Assembly: GCA_029940345.1 (NCBI GenBank)
Contig: JAOZRC010000007.1
Location: 1-23,190 of the forward strand
Source: Desulfobacterales bacterium
GTDB lineage: Bacteria > Desulfobacterota > Desulfobacteria > Desulfobacterales > JAUCGF01
Direction: 5' to 3'
DNA length: 23,190 nt
Below the pieces are notes generated by a model that was not told the origin of the DNA, ran no database searches, and saw nothing but the letters and a program-made list of their open reading frames with translations. Below, in pieces: positions 15,398 to 23,121 of this stretch. The translations under genes were made by a program, and so were the position numbers. How positions within the stretch are numbered: position 1 is the first letter of the stretch; each line of letters opens with the position of its first letter.

Positions 15398-15655
15398 ATG
15401 ACACATCATCATCATCACGAACATGAAATTAAAAGTGATTTATCATTCCAGGAAAAAATGGTTACATTACTGGAGCATTGGATCAAACACAACGCTGAAC
15501 ACGCCGATAATTATCAAAATTGGGCGCTGAAAGCCAAAGACGCGAAAATGGAAGAGGTTTCGTCTCTTTTGGAAGACGCAGCTTCGCTGACACTTGATAT
15601 CAGCACCAAGTTTAAAAAAGCAATTTCTGAAATTGAATTAGAAACCAAGGAGTGA
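15398..15655 (+). CDS. Small His-rich helical protein
   Basis: The 85-residue protein begins MTHHHHHEHEIK, a metal-binding-like His run, followed by two amphipathic helices (FQEKMVTLLEHWIKHNAEHADNY and about 48-80, rich in Glu, Lys and Ala). An earlier in-frame ATG at 15299 would overlap the Nudix gene; the ATG at 15398 is chosen because AAGAGG precedes it and the His run then sits at the N-terminus. The pattern LLEHWIKHN-x2-HA-x3-W matches a small conserved protein I recall from sulphate reducers and clostridia, with no settled function. It ends just before the aminotransferase start, so the two are likely cotranscribed; its last codons contain that gene's ribosome binding site. Metal storage or delivery is a guess from the His residues. 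Confidence 0.8.
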   Translation: MTHHHHHEHEIKSDLSFQEKMVTLLEHWIKHNAEHADNYQNWALKAKDAKMEEVSSLLEDAASLTLDISTKFKKAISEIELETKE

Positions 15656-15660
15656 AACGT

Positions 15661-16803
15661 ATGCAAGTGCCTTTGCTTGATCTGAAGAGTCAATACCAAA
15701 GCATTAAACACGATGTGATGAAAATCACTGGCGAAATATTTGAAAGCCAGTATTTTATTATGGGGCCACATGTGGTTCAGTTGGAGCAGGAAATTGCCGC
15801 CTATTGCGGAACAAAACACGCGGTCGGTGTTTCATCAGGAACCGACGCGTTGCTGATCTCACTCATGGCGGCACAAATCGGCCAGGGAGATATAGTGATA
15901 ACAACGCCCTATACTTTTTTTGCCACCGTTGGCTCAATCGTGCGTGTTGGCGCGCGACCTGCATTTGTTGATATTGACCCGGACACATTTAATATTGATC
16001 CGCAAAAGCTGGAAAAACTGTTCCATGATATGGACGCGGAAACAAGAACACATGTTAAAGGCATCATCCCGGTGCATCTGTATGGACAATGTGCTGACAT
16101 GGATCCGCTTACGGAAACTGCCCAAAAATACGACATCGTCGTTATCGAAGACGCCGCCCAGGCGATTGGTGCGGAATATAAGGGCAATCGCGCCGGATCA
16201 ATCGGCGATTTGGGTTGTTTTTCTTTCTTCCCTTCTAAAAACCTGGGTGCTTTTGGAGATGGCGGGATTGTAACCACCAATTCGGATCATTTACATGCCC
16301 GATTAGCCATCTTACGATCCCACGGTTCAAAGCCCAAATACTACCATAAAATAATTGGCGGCAATTTCAGACTGGATGCGCTTCAAGCGGCAATTGTTTC
16401 GATTAAGCTAAAACATCTCGACGCGTGGACACTGGCGCGGCAAGAAAATGCGGCCCGCTATAATACACTTTTCCAGGATGCTGGCTTAGGCGAATGGGTC
16501 GTTCTTCCGGCGGTCACGGAAGACCGTCATATTTACAATCAATACGTCATCCGACTCAAACAAAAGAGGGACCAGTTGCGCCAATTTTTAAATGAAGAGG
16601 GGATCGGATCGGAAATTTACTATCCTCTTCCGCTCCACCTCCAGGAATGTTTTGCCGATTTAGGCTATCAACAGGGTGATTTTCCTGTTGCCGAACAGGC
16701 CGCATTACAGACATTAGCGCTGCCGGTATATCCGGAACTTACATCCGATCAACAAAATTACGTTGTCTCTAAGATAAAAGCGTTTTTTCAACGCGGGGAC
16801 TAG
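15661..16803 (+). CDS. DegT/DnrJ/EryC1/StrS-family aminotransferase
   Basis: The 380-residue PLP enzyme belongs to the family that transfers amino groups to keto-sugars of surface polysaccharides or secondary metabolites. The Schiff-base lysine is K193 in SFFPSKNLGAFGDGG, and the PLP-contacting Asp is in VVIEDAAQAIGA. SSGTDAL near residue 58 binds the cofactor phosphate. The ATG at 15661 is taken as the start, eight bases after AGGAG; an in-frame GTG at 15652 overlaps that ribosome binding site and is less likely. The gene overlaps nothing but begins six bases after the His-rich gene's stop. No other sugar-nucleotide genes lie alongside, so the substrate is open. It converges on manA with only 34 bases between the stops. 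Confidence 0.93.
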   Translation: MQVPLLDLKSQYQSIKHDVMKITGEIFESQYFIMGPHVVQLEQEIAAYCGTKHAVGVSSGTDALLISLMAAQIGQGDIVITTPYTFFATVGSIVRVGARPAFVDIDPDTFNIDPQKLEKLFHDMDAETRTHVKGIIPVHLYGQCADMDPLTETAQKYDIVVIEDAAQAIGAEYKGNRAGSIGDLGCFSFFPSKNLGAFGDGGIVTTNSDHLHARLAILRSHGSKPKYYHKIIGGNFRLDALQAAIVSIKLKHLDAWTLARQENAARYNTLFQDAGLGEWVVLPAVTEDRHIYNQYVIRLKQKRDQLRQFLNEEGIGSEIYYPLPLHLQECFADLGYQQGDFPVAEQAALQTLALPVYPELTSDQQNYVVSKIKAFFQRGD

Positions 16804-16837
16804 TGTGCTGTATTAAACGTTCCGTATTCAGAAACGG

Positions 16838-18085
16838 TTACGAACGTCTAAACAGGGCGATTCGCGGGTCAGGAACGGATGCTTTATACAGGGTGGCCTG
16901 CCCCGCAAGGCTGTATTGTGATGCCGAAGCTGATACGATGACAGATGCACCTTTATCCAGGGCTACTTGATGATTGTTGCTGATATCGGTAATCGCAGCA
17001 GCACCCTCTGTGCAAAGCACTATTTCAACACTGGGACTCTCAATTGACACCGCACCCATCGCTTGCTTAATCACCATTTTGGAAAGCATGAATTCTTCTG
17101 CGTAAGTGGGATAGACCCATTCGAAGGCGTTTATTTTATCAGGAGTGCTGATCTGTAGTTCCCGTTCTTCAAAATTGAGGCATCGCAGCAGCTCCGGAAC
17201 ATCAATATGCTTCGCGGTCAATCCGCCTCTCAGCACATTATCCGAATTGGCCATCAATTCAATGCCGACGCCTTCAAGATAGGCATGCAACTCCCCGGAT
17301 TTGAGATAAATGGCCTCACCCGGTTGAAGACAGATTAAGTTTAGAAATAGGGGTGCCAAAGCACCAATATCCTGGGGATAAGCCTGATTCAACTTTAAAA
17401 TCCATTGGAACGCCGGATTTGTTTCAGCCGGATTTGTATCAGATAGGATAGATGCCTCAGCGGTTGCCTGGGTGAGAACCACTTGTTTCTGTTTGGCCGG
17501 CATGGTCAACAGCGCCTGAAAAAAGGCTTTTAAACCGGAAGAATTCGGATTGTCTCTTATATATGCCGCCTCTTTTGCCAGACAGTTGAGATTGAGCTTT
17601 GCTATCAGGCCAAGTATGTTATCAATCTCGCGGAAACCGTTTAATGCCCAAAATGGCCCTAAAGCGCATAAGCATTCGGGTTTATGGTTGTTATCGCGAT
17701 AATTGCGCTGGGGATCGTTTAGCGGAATCCCCAATCGGTTTTCCCTTTCAAAGCCCTGTTTGGCCTGTTTAAGATCAGGATGCGCCTGGATTGAGAGGGG
17801 CTGGGCGGCGGCCAGCACTTTAAATAGATAAGGAAGACGGTTATTAAATTGGGCGGCAGTTGATTCACCCAGGATATCTTGCGGGTGTTTTTTGATAAGA
17901 TCAGCTAATGATACTGGCTGATTGCCAATTTTAACCATTGAAGGGGCTTTGGGATGCGCGCCCATCCATAGTTCGGCCTGGGGGGGGCCGGATGCGTTCT
18001 CGTTTCCCATCAAAGCGGGGATGGCGGTGGATGATCCCCAAGCATAATCCTGGATGACGTTTTGAAGCAGAAAGATATTTTTCAT
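16838..18085 (-). CDS. manA: Mannose-6-phosphate isomerase, class I
   Basis: The enzyme interconverts mannose-6-phosphate and fructose-6-phosphate and is zinc-dependent. From the ATG at 18085 the protein has 415 residues. Zinc ligands are all present: Q100 and H102 (LSIQAHPD), E137 (NHKPE) and H267 (GELHAYLEG). An upstream in-frame start at 18175 is rejected because the extra 30 residues would be read through a palindromic repeat and the family begins at MKNIFLLQNVIQDYAWGS. A 15-bp near-perfect tandem duplication (17412-17441) gives the in-frame repeat DTNPA-ETNPA. It is downstream of, and in the same direction as, the acyl-CoA synthetase gene, with the palindrome between them. Confidence 0.94.
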   Translation of the reverse strand: MKNIFLLQNVIQDYAWGSSTAIPALMGNENASGPPQAELWMGAHPKAPSMVKIGNQPVSLADLIKKHPQDILGESTAAQFNNRLPYLFKVLAAAQPLSIQAHPDLKQAKQGFERENRLGIPLNDPQRNYRDNNHKPECLCALGPFWALNGFREIDNILGLIAKLNLNCLAKEAAYIRDNPNSSGLKAFFQALLTMPAKQKQVVLTQATAEASILSDTNPAETNPAFQWILKLNQAYPQDIGALAPLFLNLICLQPGEAIYLKSGELHAYLEGVGIELMANSDNVLRGGLTAKHIDVPELLRCLNFEERELQISTPDKINAFEWVYPTYAEEFMLSKMVIKQAMGAVSIESPSVEIVLCTEGAAAITDISNNHQVALDKGASVIVSASASQYSLAGQATLYKASVPDPRIALFRRS

Positions 18086-18102
18086 TTTATAATATTCTTT
18101 CA

Positions 18103-18163
18103 GGAGCGCAGACTTCAGTTTGCCTTGCCAATGTCGGAACAGGCAAACTGAAGTTTGCACTCC
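18103..18163. repeat. REP-like palindrome between the synthetase gene and manA
   Basis: Two 23-bp arms (18103-18125 and 18141-18163), 21 of 23 complementary, are separated by a 15-base loop. The arms begin GGAGCGC and end GCACTCC. The outer GGAGTGC motif is also the start of the inner arms of both MITE-like elements, so they may be related. No target duplication is visible. It would form a strong hairpin in a transcript running from the synthetase gene into manA and could attenuate it or shield the 3' end. Confidence 0.85.
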
Positions 18164-18181
18164 GCTTTTTATCACCGGCAG

Positions 18182-19762
18182 CTAATCAAGTTTTTGAAAC
18201 GCTTCTCTACGTCCGGTATATTTTTCACGCATTTGTGGTTTCATCAATTTGCCGGTGGCACTGCGCATCAAATCATCAAACAAAATTTTACGGGGAACCT
18301 TGTAGATCGCCAGCTTTGTTTTGGCAAATTCAATGACCTCTTCCTCGGTCATGGTCTCACCCTTTTTTAGCTGAACAATGGCCATCAGAATTTCAATATA
18401 CTTTTCATCCGGATGGCCAATGCAGGCGACATCATCAATTTTGGGATGATCCATCAAGGCGTCTTCCACTTCCACTGGGAAAATATTTTCGCCTCCACAG
18501 GTCACCATATCCTTCAGACGATCAACGATGTAATAGTAGCCTTCTTGATCGGTTTTAACAAGATCGCCAGTGTAAAGCCAGCCATCTTTAAGGGTTTCGC
18601 GGGTCATTTGTTCATTATTAAAATACGCCTTCATCATACGCGGGGTGGAAAAAATCAATTCACCCACCTCGTTTTCACCGACTTCCTTGCCTTCAAAATC
18701 GACCACTTGGGCCTCTACGCCAAACGTAGGTTTACCGATGGATCCCGGTTTTTGAAGCACCTCCTCCGGATACAGATTAAAAATACCGCCGCCGCCACCT
18801 TCAGTGATACCATATATATTGGAAACCCCACTGGGAAATGTGTTGACCAGTCGTTTCATAATATCGAAGGGCACCGGTTGAGCACCGATCTCAAGATATC
18901 TCCAGGTGGAAAGATCATAATCATCCAGTTTGATTTCACCATTTTGAATGCAGTTTAACAGGGGAATCGCGACCGGTACGACAATAAGTACGTCTGTTCC
19001 TTTTTCTTCACTGATCGCTTCCAAAATTTGTTTAGGATGTTTTAAATCCCGGATAATCGTTCCACAAGCGCCTGTGGCATAAAAAGGCGCCCATAAAAAC
19101 ATGGTTCCGCTATGATACAATGGAAGGAAAAACACATAATTGTCGTTTTTTTCCACAAAATAACTCATGCCATTGCCAATGGCGGTGTTATTCAAAGAGA
19201 AATGAGTGTGCAGCACCGGTTTGGGTTGGCCGGTGGTTCCTGAAGTGAACATCATAGCCAAATCATGATCGTCGCTTACATCAACAAGCGCTTCATTTGT
19301 ATCAGAACCGGACGTAATCGTCTGAAAATCTGTCATATCCGGCGGTACGGTTTCCCCCATACAGATATAGGATTCCACCGTTGCCATTTGCTTTTGGATC
19401 GGTTGGACAACCGGCAAGAATTCATCTCCTAAAATGAAAACTTTGGGGTTGCAAATATCAGCGGCATAAAGAATATCAGATTCGACAAACCGGAAATTTA
19501 GCGGAACTACGACCGCGCCGAGTTTTATAATGCCATAATAGGTTATCAACCACTCAAGAGAGTTGTTCTGAAGGTGCATGATGTAATCCCCTTTTTGAAC
19601 CCCCAGATCCTTTGACAGATAATTGGCGGTTTTGTTGATTTCATCATTGAACTGTTTCCATGTGAGTGTTCTGCGTTTGTTTTCGGCCGGCGTCCGTTCA
19701 ATCAGGCAAATTTTGTCGGGCAGATGGCGTGCATGCAACGTGGCATACTTGGCATAATTCAT
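18182..19762 (-). CDS. AMP-dependent acyl-CoA synthetase
   Basis: The 526-residue enzyme activates a carboxylic acid to its acyl-AMP and then to the CoA thioester. Core motifs are present: the P-loop-like TSGTTGQPKP (173-182), NIYGITEGGGGG (315-326), GWLYTGD (394-400), DRLKDMVTCGGENIFPVEVE (414-433) and the catalytic Lys K505 in SATGKLMK. The P-loop is unusual: the family nearly always has PKG and here it is PKP. The residue range and the overall form resemble medium- or long-chain fatty-acid or aromatic-acid ligases, but the chain length cannot be read from the sequence. The start has AGGAGGG about seven bases upstream. A good promoter lies about 50 bases before the ATG. It is followed by manA in the same direction. 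Confidence 0.92.
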   Translation of the reverse strand: MNYAKYATLHARHLPDKICLIERTPAENKRRTLTWKQFNDEINKTANYLSKDLGVQKGDYIMHLQNNSLEWLITYYGIIKLGAVVVPLNFRFVESDILYAADICNPKVFILGDEFLPVVQPIQKQMATVESYICMGETVPPDMTDFQTITSGSDTNEALVDVSDDHDLAMMFTSGTTGQPKPVLHTHFSLNNTAIGNGMSYFVEKNDNYVFFLPLYHSGTMFLWAPFYATGACGTIIRDLKHPKQILEAISEEKGTDVLIVVPVAIPLLNCIQNGEIKLDDYDLSTWRYLEIGAQPVPFDIMKRLVNTFPSGVSNIYGITEGGGGGIFNLYPEEVLQKPGSIGKPTFGVEAQVVDFEGKEVGENEVGELIFSTPRMMKAYFNNEQMTRETLKDGWLYTGDLVKTDQEGYYYIVDRLKDMVTCGGENIFPVEVEDALMDHPKIDDVACIGHPDEKYIEILMAIVQLKKGETMTEEEVIEFAKTKLAIYKVPRKILFDDLMRSATGKLMKPQMREKYTGRREAFQKLD

Positions 19763-19818
19763 GGGTGTTTCCCTCCTATATATTCTTGAAGTAAATTTAT
19801 TGTGATTAATTATAAAAC

Positions 19819-19847
19819 ATTTTAGATAAAAATACGAGGCGTGTCAA
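19819..19847 (-). promoter_or_regulatory. Promoter of the acyl-CoA synthetase gene
   Basis: On the reverse strand TTGACA (19842-19847) and TAAAAT (19819-19824) are separated by exactly 17 bases, eleven of twelve consensus positions. Transcription would begin near 19812, leaving a leader of about 50 bases before the ATG. Confidence 0.6.
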
Positions 19848-19952
19848 AAGAAAAAATCAACCTGTGCGGATGCCAAAAAACAGATGACATGAAAGATATT
19901 TTGGCATTCTTTATTTTCCGATTTACACTTTTTGGAATTTGGCGTAGAAATG

Positions 19953-20023
19953 AACCACTAATGAACACGAATAGACACGAATAATTTATTTTTATTCGTG
20001 TCTATTCGTGTTCATTGGTGGTT
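19953..20023. repeat. ATTCGTG-type palindrome, intergenic copy
   Basis: Two 32-bp arms (19953-19984 and 19992-20023) match as inverted repeats at 31 of 32 positions around a 7-base loop. The arms consist of about 10-bp repeats of ACACGAATAG. The stem partly continues outward (GAAATG/CATTTC, with a 2-base bulge). It lies between divergent genes, so it is not a terminator between convergent genes. A related palindrome is at 20725-20796, and single-arm repeats at 23074-23100. Confidence 0.92.
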
Positions 20024-20106
20024 TGCATTTCTTAATGACTGTTTGATTGTTAAATGACAAATGAAGGACTCCTGAAATTTCAATACAAAGCAAGGACTTT
20101 TTACGG

Positions 20107-20757
20107 ATGCATCATGATTCAAAAGAGAGCCGCGCATTTATTCTGCTTGTCGCAATTTTTGCAGGCAGCCTGACAATCGCTTCGATTCTGGCCGTTAAGA
20201 TTATTGTCGTGGCCGGATTTTTTGTTCCGGCAGGCGTGTTGGCCTATTCGGTAACGTTTATATGCACGGATGTTATCAGTGAAATGTGGGGTAAAACCCG
20301 TGCGCAACATGTTATTTTAGGCGGGTTTGTTATGCTTCTGGTGGTCTTGGGACTTGTACAAATAAGCCTTCTCTGGCCTGAAGCGCCTTTTTGGAAAGGG
20401 GAAGACGCCTTTCAAACGATTTTAGGCAGCACCTCCAGGATTATCGTCGCATCATTTATTGCGTATCTGGTCAGTCAATTCCATGACGTATGGGCGTTTC
20501 ATTTCTGGAAAAAAGTGACGCGCGAACGTCATTTATGGCTTAGAAACAATCTTTCCACTGCTGTGTCGCAGTTCTTGGATTCATCTCTTTTTGTGACTAT
20601 CGCTTTTTACGGTGTCATGCCGGTGTGGCCTTTGATTGTCGGTCAGTGGGTTATCAAGTTTGGGATTGCGGTTCTGGATACGCCGGTTATTTATTTTGTG
20701 ATTTGGATGCTGCGTAAAAATTCCGAACCACGAATAAACACGAATAGACACGAATGA
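20107..20757 (+). CDS. Queuosine precursor transporter, VUT/YhhQ family
   Basis: The 216-residue integral membrane protein imports a queuosine precursor (preQ0, preQ1 or queuine) for tRNA wobble modification. About six hydrophobic segments are visible, beginning at residue 11. Family motifs include FICTDVISEMWGK (charged loop), and HLWLRNNLSTAVSQFLDSSLFVTIAFYG with the conserved Asp in the membrane. AGGA lies about ten bases before the ATG. The last ten residues (EPRINTNRHE) are encoded by a palindromic repeat and are not part of the family. No preQ1 riboswitch is recognisable in the leader. It is convergent with the nucleotidyltransferase gene, whose stop is only six bases beyond. Confidence 0.92.
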   Translation: MHHDSKESRAFILLVAIFAGSLTIASILAVKIIVVAGFFVPAGVLAYSVTFICTDVISEMWGKTRAQHVILGGFVMLLVVLGLVQISLLWPEAPFWKGEDAFQTILGSTSRIIVASFIAYLVSQFHDVWAFHFWKKVTRERHLWLRNNLSTAVSQFLDSSLFVTIAFYGVMPVWPLIVGQWVIKFGIAVLDTPVIYFVIWMLRKNSEPRINTNRHE

Positions 20758-20796
20758 TAGCGTTCATTGGTGTTCATTCGTGTTCATTCGTGGTTC
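20725..20796. repeat. ATTCGTG-type palindrome spanning the ends of two convergent genes
   Basis: Two 32-bp arms (20725-20756 and 20765-20796) match as inverted repeats at 28 of 32 positions around an 8-base loop. The stop codons of the transporter gene (20755-20757) and of the nucleotidyltransferase gene (20764-20766) fall at the inner edges. Each arm is translated as the last ten codons of one gene. It could end transcription of both, but no T-run follows. Confidence 0.92.
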
Positions 20797-22098
20797 AAGA
20801 ATCATTGCGGTTAAGTGTTCAGGCGTATTCAACCGGGGATTGTCAATCACAGCGGCCAACAATTTTTTCAACGTCTGGCCGATCACCGGCCCTTGAGAAA
20901 CTTTCAGGATACGCATCACATCCCGACCGGTTAATGCCAGGTCGGCGAGACCGAAAGCACCGGGTTGTGTACCGAACAATTCAGTACGGATGCGTTTACA
21001 TATCACTTTTAGTTGCGTCTGCGTATAATCAGGTTTTGCCAGATTGCCCTTACGATCGGCAATTGCCAGGCGTAAATGATCGGTGTAATCAATTTGTTTT
21101 TTTTGGCAGGCGGCGAGAAACCGTCGCACCGCTTTGGGAGTGCTATCCGTTTTTATTCGGCGCATGTGCAGGTTGATCAGCGCTTTAATATGGGTCTGTT
21201 CGTTGATTGTAAATTTAAGCGTTTTCAAATCCGCCATCATCCGGTCCAGCGACTTTTCATGCCCGATAAAGCGCACCCGGCCATTATGTATTTGGATTGT
21301 TTCGGCTTTGCCCACATCATGAAGAAAACCGACCAGTCGCAGCCGCTTTCTTTGGGGTGAGAGTGCATCACCGACCATCATACAATGCGCGAAAACCGTT
21401 TCATTGTGATACGGGCCGCCGTCAAGTCCCATACACCGGTTTAAAGCGGGAAGGATATCGGCCAGCACGCCGATAGATTGTAAAGCGTTAAAAAAGATAC
21501 TGGGTTTAGCGTATTCCAGCGTTTTCATAATTTCCAGGCGGATTCTCTCCGGTGCCACCTGCGCTTTCACCAAATTTTTATAATGACGCATTGCTTTCAG
21601 GCTATTTTGATCAAATACGCCATCAATTTTTGTTAGAAAGCGGCAGGCGCGGACAATGCGACAGGGATCCTCTTTGATACGCGCCTCCGGGCTTTCTGTA
21701 AAACGGATAACTTTATTCTTTAAGTCACGCAAACCGCCAAACGGATCTGTCAGATCGCCTGAATAGGGGCAAAGCGCCATGCTGTTGATTGTGAGATCAC
21801 GCCGTTTCAAATCCGTTTCCAGGGAAACAGGCTTTTGAGAGGATGCACTGTTGCGATAGGTCGCCACTTCAATGCCATCAACCAGGTTCACCTTGAAGCT
21901 TTTTCCGGCTGCCACAACCTTAAACCCCCGGAATATTCGGCGGATATCTTCAGTTTTCGCATTGGTGACCACATCCACATCAGATGGTTCATAACCTTGA
22001 AGCAAGTCTCTGACAGCCCCACCGGCAATATAGGCTTCAAATCCGTTCCGGCATAACTTGTGAATGATGCTGTCGATTGTTTTGGCCCCGTGTCTCAT
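20764..22098 (-). CDS. tRNA nucleotidyltransferase/poly(A) polymerase family, CCA-adding type with HD domain
   Basis: The 444-residue protein has the class II nucleotidyltransferase head: GGAVRD (26-31), DVD metal-binding pair (D40, D42) and RRDLTINSMAL (99-109), then the helical neck and body with an EDPxRI motif (143-148). From about 234 an HD-type phosphohydrolase domain follows (FAHCMMV, H260-D261 in FLHDVGK, and GHE at 279-281). Enzymes of this architecture add or repair the 3' CCA of tRNA; poly(A) polymerase is an alternative that sequence alone cannot fully exclude. The ribosome binding site is weak. The C-terminal tail EPRMNTNEHQ is encoded by a palindromic repeat. mqnD lies 99 bases upstream in the same direction. 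Confidence 0.9.
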   Translation of the reverse strand: MRHGAKTIDSIIHKLCRNGFEAYIAGGAVRDLLQGYEPSDVDVVTNAKTEDIRRIFRGFKVVAAGKSFKVNLVDGIEVATYRNSASSQKPVSLETDLKRRDLTINSMALCPYSGDLTDPFGGLRDLKNKVIRFTESPEARIKEDPCRIVRACRFLTKIDGVFDQNSLKAMRHYKNLVKAQVAPERIRLEIMKTLEYAKPSIFFNALQSIGVLADILPALNRCMGLDGGPYHNETVFAHCMMVGDALSPQRKRLRLVGFLHDVGKAETIQIHNGRVRFIGHEKSLDRMMADLKTLKFTINEQTHIKALINLHMRRIKTDSTPKAVRRFLAACQKKQIDYTDHLRLAIADRKGNLAKPDYTQTQLKVICKRIRTELFGTQPGAFGLADLALTGRDVMRILKVSQGPVIGQTLKKLLAAVIDNPRLNTPEHLTAMILEPRMNTNEHQ

Positions 22099-22197
22099 AA
22101 CATATAAATATCCATCTGTTCTTAGAGCCTGTTTGACAATTCGTGATTGAAGTGAAAAAGCTTTCCGTTTTGAATTTTAGTGCAAACAGTTGCCACC

Positions 22198-23049
22198 TTA
22201 ACATGCCCAAAGAGGCGCGTTACTTTCAGGCAGTAAATTGGCTTTGCGGGCCATTTTAAAGAGCCGTTCTACGGCTCGAACGCCTTCTTCGCCCAGATCG
22301 TATGAAAACCGGTTCACATACAGGTCGATGTGCTGTGTAATAACGGTTCCAGACATCTCAGCGGCATATTTTTTGACGTAATCGCCAGTGGCGTCTCTAT
22401 TATTGAACGCAAATCGAACACTTGCGCCAATGGTGTTTTCAACGGTGTTTTTGATAGCTTCGGATAAATCCCTGCGAATGGCGATCGCACCCAGCGGAAT
22501 CGGCAAAGCGGTCTTTTGTTCCCACCATTGGCCTAAGTCGGCGAGACAAACTAAACCGTGATCCTGGTAAGTGAAGCGGCCTTCGTGAATGATAACACCA
22601 AAATCGATTTTCTTTTCACAAAGAGCGGGCATGATCCGGTCGAAGCACATGGCTGTCACCAAAGGAGTTTTGAAATTTAACTGATCTTTAAGAAAAAGAC
22701 CCAGCAACAAATTGGCGGTGGTGCGTTCACCCGGGATCGCGATCAGCGCCGATCTCATCAGATCAACGGCCGCACCGGGACGGGCCACAATCAACGGCCC
22801 GCATCCTCGGCCTAGTGCCGCACCGGTGCGCAGCAGACCGTAACTATCCTGAAGAAAGCCTAATGCGGCAAACGAAAGCTTGGTAATATCATAGCGCTGT
22901 TCAATAGCGTTCAGATTAAGCGTCTCAACATCCTCAAGTGTGATATTATAGGAAAGCCCACCACAATTGACCAAGCCATGAGCTATGGCATAGAAAATAA
23001 AGGTGTCATTCGGACAGGTAGAGTATGCCAGGGATAAAGATTGGGGCAT
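22198..23049 (-). CDS. mqnD: 1,4-dihydroxy-6-naphthoate synthase
   Basis: MqnD converts cyclic dehypoxanthine futalosine to 1,4-dihydroxy-6-naphthoate in the futalosine route to menaquinone. The 283-residue, full-length protein has the diagnostic STCPNDTFIFYA near the N-terminus, and HEGRFTY with H155, which corresponds by position to the catalytic His of the Thermus enzyme (residue equivalence from memory). AAAGGAG lies six bases before the ATG. It is probably followed by the nucleotidyltransferase gene, and a partial gene lies upstream on the same strand. Menaquinone in anaerobic respiration suits the suggested host group. The fold is a periplasmic-binding-protein type used as a soluble cytoplasmic enzyme. 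Confidence 0.95.
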   Translation of the reverse strand: MPQSLSLAYSTCPNDTFIFYAIAHGLVNCGGLSYNITLEDVETLNLNAIEQRYDITKLSFAALGFLQDSYGLLRTGAALGRGCGPLIVARPGAAVDLMRSALIAIPGERTTANLLLGLFLKDQLNFKTPLVTAMCFDRIMPALCEKKIDFGVIIHEGRFTYQDHGLVCLADLGQWWEQKTALPIPLGAIAIRRDLSEAIKNTVENTIGASVRFAFNNRDATGDYVKKYAAEMSGTVITQHIDLYVNRFSYDLGEEGVRAVERLFKMARKANLLPESNAPLWAC

Positions 23050-23073
23050 CTGTTTTGCTCCTTTGAAGAAACC

Positions 23074-23100
23074 ATTCGTGTGATTCGTGTGATTCGTGGT
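23074..23100. repeat. ATTCGTGTG tandem repeat
   Basis: ATTCGTGTG occurs twice in tandem and is followed by ATTCGTGGT, a 9-bp period. The unit is that of the 10-bp repeats in the palindromes at 19953-20023 and 20725-20796. It lies just upstream of the mqnD ribosome binding site, between mqnD and the preceding partial gene. It is a single arm without a complementary partner. Confidence 0.8.
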
Positions 23101-23121
23101 CTCAATTCCATAAGGACGAAG

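Noticed and set aside
16817..16847. Bidirectional terminator between the aminotransferase gene and manA
   Set aside because: The stem (ACGTT, CCGT / ACGG, AACGT) is short with a 5-base bulge and no T-run on either side.
18086..18175. 30-residue N-terminal extension of manA
   Set aside because: It would be translated through the palindrome, lacks a ribosome binding site, and the family starts at the later ATG.
20024..20106. preQ1 riboswitch before the queuosine-precursor transporter
   Set aside because: I could not find the C-rich loop and A-rich tail of the known preQ1 classes in this leader.
22127..22188. CTGTTTG/CAAACAG inverted repeat between the nucleotidyltransferase gene and mqnD
   Set aside because: Only 7 bp with a loop of nearly 50 bases, likely chance.
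20725..23100. CRISPR array from the repeated ATTCGTG units
   Set aside because: The units are 9-10 bp, directly tandem and palindromic, with no unique spacers.
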